This document shows positions 5,105 to 6,452 of a stretch of 6,452 bases of DNA, in pieces (the first letter of the stretch is position 1; each line of letters begins with the position of its first letter). The stretch is from an uncultured Chloroflexota bacterium (GTDB lineage: Bacteria > Chloroflexota > Limnocylindria > Limnocylindrales > CSP1-4). The stretch covers positions 1 through 6,452 of the forward strand of contig CAIYQJ010000429.1 in the NCBI GenBank assembly GCA_903928275.1. Direction: 5' to 3'. Made by a program: the position numbers and the translations under genes. The notes below the pieces were generated by a model. That model searched no databases. It was not told the DNA's origin and saw nothing but the letters and a program-made list of their open reading frames with translations.

Positions 5105-5219
5105 CTCCGCGTCGGGATGGCGAGGCTGGTCACGACCCGGCGTGCCCGCGATGCTGCACTCCCTGAGGGTGAGGCTCGCGCGCGCGTCGCAGCGCGAGTC
5201 GGCCGGGGAGTCTCTGCGG

Positions 5220-6020
5220 GTGTCCACGTTCTCGGATCGCGTTCGGACACGCGTCATGCTTGTCGTCCGACAGCTGATCAGCGAGAGCGTTCAGTTTGGC
5301 CTGAAACAGGTGTTGGCCGAGACACACCGCCTCATCGCCGCCGAAGAGGGTGTCTACGCCTTCACGAATCGGCAGCTGGGTCCGGCCGATGACATGTTCG
5401 CCTACTGCCACAGCTGCTCGGACAGCATGTTCCCCACGGTCACCGAGGCGCTGTACCTCGCGCTGCGGATGGCCGACGAGCTCGAACGTGGCGGGAGTTG
5501 GGGATCGAGCTTCGCTGGACGGTTTGCGCGCGAGGCCACCGAGATTCTCGCGCAGGAGAGGGTCGGCTGGGAGCTGATCGACGGCCACATGGTCGAGATT
5601 CGGTCAAGGGAGCTGCACATCGCGGTCGTGGAACCGACGCTCCTGCTTCTTCATCAATCCCGGTTCGGGAGCGCGGAACGAGCCTACGAACAAGCCCTGG
5701 AGGAACTCGCACACGGGAAGGCGTGGGACGCGATCACGGACGCCGGGAGGGCCTTGCAGGAGGTGCTGACCAGGCTGGGATGCGACGGGAACCAACTCGG
5801 AGACCTGATCCGGTCGGCAAGGAAGCGCGGCTTGTTCGCGGCGCACGACGCGCAGCTGACCGATGCGGTGGAGAAGGTCATGCACTGGGTCTCGGCGGAC
5901 CGCAGCCAGATGGGGGACGCCCACCACGAAACCAGCGCGACCCGCGACGACGCGTGGCTGATCGTCCATGTAGCTGGCGCGCTGATCGTCCGGCTGGCTG
6001 CGTCGACGCCGCGCGGTTGA
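5220..6020 (+). CDS. Abi_C-like abortive infection protein, probable HEPN-type RNase effector
   Basis: A 266-residue protein. The C-terminal third (about 158-262) matches the 'abortive infection C-terminus' pattern: AWDAITDAGRALQEVLTRLG (168-187), NQLGDLIRSARKRGLFAAHD (191-210), VEKVMHWVSADRSQMGDAHH (217-236) and DDAWLIVHVAGALIVRLA (243-260). Arg228 and His235, six residues apart, fit the HEPN nuclease motif R-x4-6-H. The N-terminal part begins with a helical region (RVMLVVRQLISESVQFGLKQ, 11-30). A later segment carries a WELIDGH (117-123) and LHIAVVEPTLLLL (132-144) pattern often seen before Abi_C domains. Two cysteines (C63, C66) with His64 could bind metal. The start is uncertain: GTG 5220 has GGGGAG 9 nt upstream, while ATG 5151 adds 23 arginine-rich residues and lacks a ribosome site. 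It lies 145 bp after the antitoxin, same strand, without a clear promoter, so it may be the third gene of the operon. Domain assignment is from pattern memory. Confidence 0.7.
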   Translation: MSTFSDRVRTRVMLVVRQLISESVQFGLKQVLAETHRLIAAEEGVYAFTNRQLGPADDMFAYCHSCSDSMFPTVTEALYLALRMADELERGGSWGSSFAGRFAREATEILAQERVGWELIDGHMVEIRSRELHIAVVEPTLLLLHQSRFGSAERAYEQALEELAHGKAWDAITDAGRALQEVLTRLGCDGNQLGDLIRSARKRGLFAAHDAQLTDAVEKVMHWVSADRSQMGDAHHETSATRDDAWLIVHVAGALIVRLAASTPRG

Positions 6021-6060
6021 TGGCCACCCCCGCGCTTGACGGCGGGCTGCAGTCACCGAC

Positions 6061-6173
6061 AGTGCCACTCGATGTGCCGCGCCAGCGAAGAGTGCCATCG
6101 GTTGAGTCGCTCAGGGGTGGCGCCCCGTCGGCGGACGGAGCGTGAAGAGGACCCCTGGGAGTGCCAGTGGTTG
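6061..6173. repeat. Three AGTGCCA repeats in the noncoding right flank
   Basis: AGTGCCA occurs at 6061-6067, 6091-6097 and 6160-6166. The last two are parts of a longer imperfect direct repeat, GAGTGCCATCGGTTGAGTCG and GAGTGCCAGTGGTTGCGTCG (first at 6090, second at 6159). An 8-bp inverted repeat, GCCACCCC (6023-6030) and GGGGTGGC (6114-6121), overlaps the region. On the minus strand the motif reads TGGCACT, reminiscent of the multiple terminal repeats of IS21-family elements. No transposase gene is present. I see no gene in 6021-6194. Confidence 0.65.
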
Positions 6174-6194
6174 CGTCGTCAGGCCGGCATCAGA

Positions 6195-6320
6195 TCAGCG
6201 ATTCGACAGACACATGTTGTCGAGGTCGGGGACGATCTTCTGGCTGCCGACCAGGAGGATCGCCCGGCCTGCTCCAGCGGCGCAGGGTCCGACCTGGCTG
6301 CCCGCGTAGCTCGCCGTCAC
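6195..6320 (-). pseudogene. Remnant of a LUD-domain (lactate utilisation, DUF162) gene
   Basis: The minus strand from 6320 reads VTASYAGSQVGPCAAGAG, then RAILLVGSQKIVPDLD, followed by NMCLSNR and a stop at 6195. The first 34 residues closely follow the LUD-domain core ('VTEDG..V.AS.TGSQ.....GA.+VI+VVGSQKIVPDLD.AL+RI'), the part of LutB/LutC-like proteins that contains the GSQ and G-x-x-K-I-V motifs. Similarity stops right after PDLD (about 6224). The normal continuation of the fold is missing, and upstream of about 6320 the frame is no longer LUD-like. The fragment is therefore truncated on both sides, and the left break coincides with a candidate element end at 6201-6215. No start codon or ribosome site applies. 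Confidence 0.6.
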
Positions 6321-6348
6321 GCGGCGGCAGGCCGATCGCCTGGAAGGA

Positions 6349-6373
6349 GGCCCCCCGGCCGAGTTCGGGGGCC
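6349..6373 (-). terminator. GC-rich hairpin, possible terminator of the right-edge gene
   Basis: GGCCCCC (6349-6355) pairs with GGGGGCC (6367-6373) around an 11-nt loop. It lies 27 nt beyond the minus-strand stop at 6400. It lacks a T-run, so termination is only a suggestion. Confidence 0.35.
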
Positions 6374-6399
6374 GGGACCGCGCCCGGTGAAAGCGCCGG

Positions 6400-6452
6400 C
6401 TATCTCGCCACGCGGTAGCGGAGGTAGACGAAGCTCGAGCCGAAGGTGCGGG
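6400..6452 (-). CDS. C-terminal end of a gene running in from the right edge (partial)
   Basis: The minus strand from the right edge reads RTFGSSFVYLRYRVAR and then a TAG stop at 6400-6402. The strand-like 'FG..FVYLR+RVA' ending resembles the last beta-strand of some class I SAM-dependent methyltransferases, but 16 residues are too few to assign a family. The strand direction is that of the LUD remnant downstream of it, and a GC hairpin follows its stop. Everything upstream lies outside the window. Confidence 0.4.
   Translation of the reverse strand, partial: RTFGSSFVYLRYRVAR

Noticed and set aside
4977..5219. Longer start for the Abi_C-like gene (GTG 4977 or ATG 5151)
   Set aside because: The extension from 4977 overlaps the antitoxin gene out of frame and is Arg/Ser-rich; ATG 5151 lacks a ribosome site. 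GTG 5220 with GGGGAG fits better, though 5151 cannot be excluded.
2660..6215. Target-site duplication flanking the proposed element
   Set aside because: I compared the bases left of 2660 (GCGACATCG) with those right of 6215 (GTTGTCGAG) and found no convincing direct repeat, so none is claimed.
6161..6418. Plus-strand 85-codon frame at the right end
   Set aside because: It is Arg/Gly/Pro/Ser-rich and antisense to the readable LUD remnant, with no domain features.

Overview
The window is high-GC bacterial DNA. Many starts are GTG, several with clear Shine-Dalgarno sites, and one tRNA gene encodes its own CCA. Composition and gene types fit an actinobacterium or a high-GC Chloroflexota lineage, but no marker gene here settles the phylum. 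It falls into two parts: ordinary chromosomal genes on the left (about 1-2200), and an accessory, island-like segment beside a tRNA-Arg gene (about 2200-6450).

Left part. Two small minus-strand enzyme genes, a SnoaL-like ester-cyclase-fold protein (181-612) and a RidA-family protein (825-1217), lie in tandem. The RidA protein has lost the Glu that helps catalyse imine hydrolysis in classical RidA. A five-helix membrane protein of unknown function (1546-2079) is divergent from them.

Junction. At 2203-2313 is the C-terminal end of a small minus-strand gene carrying an in-frame Asn-Ala-Met tandem repeat. It runs into a frameshifted remnant of a tyrosine recombinase C-terminus (2299-2490, + strand). 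Just after this is an intact tRNA-Arg(TCG) gene (2563-2638). This looks like an old tRNA-associated integration site.

Accessory segment. It holds a small excisionase/AlpA-like HTH gene (2982-3197, minus), a head-to-head small ORF with a possible DNA-binding C-terminus (3189-3533), and then a defence-type cassette read rightwards. The cassette starts at a good sigma70-type promoter (3538-3565) with an inverted repeat over its -10. It encodes a HigB-like RNase toxin (3625-3999), a HigA antitoxin fused to an ImmA/IrrE zinc peptidase domain (3983-5074, overlapping the toxin by 17 bp), and an Abi_C-like abortive-infection protein with a HEPN-type RxxxxxxH motif (5220-6020). The inferred logic is a toxin held by a DNA-binding antitoxin that carries its own protease-like domain, followed by a second likely RNase effector.

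Edges of the segment. Just right of the tRNA (2660-2674) and again at 6201-6215 lie related sequences in inverted orientation sharing CTGTCGAAT. Both flanks also carry copies of an AACC-N-N-TGGC motif. The right copy sits where a LUD-domain gene remnant (minus strand, about 6225-6320) breaks off. I infer that 2660-6215 may be a decayed or non-autonomous mobile unit of about 3.56 kb that carries the defence cassette. The right edge (6400-6452) holds the last 16 codons of another minus-strand gene.
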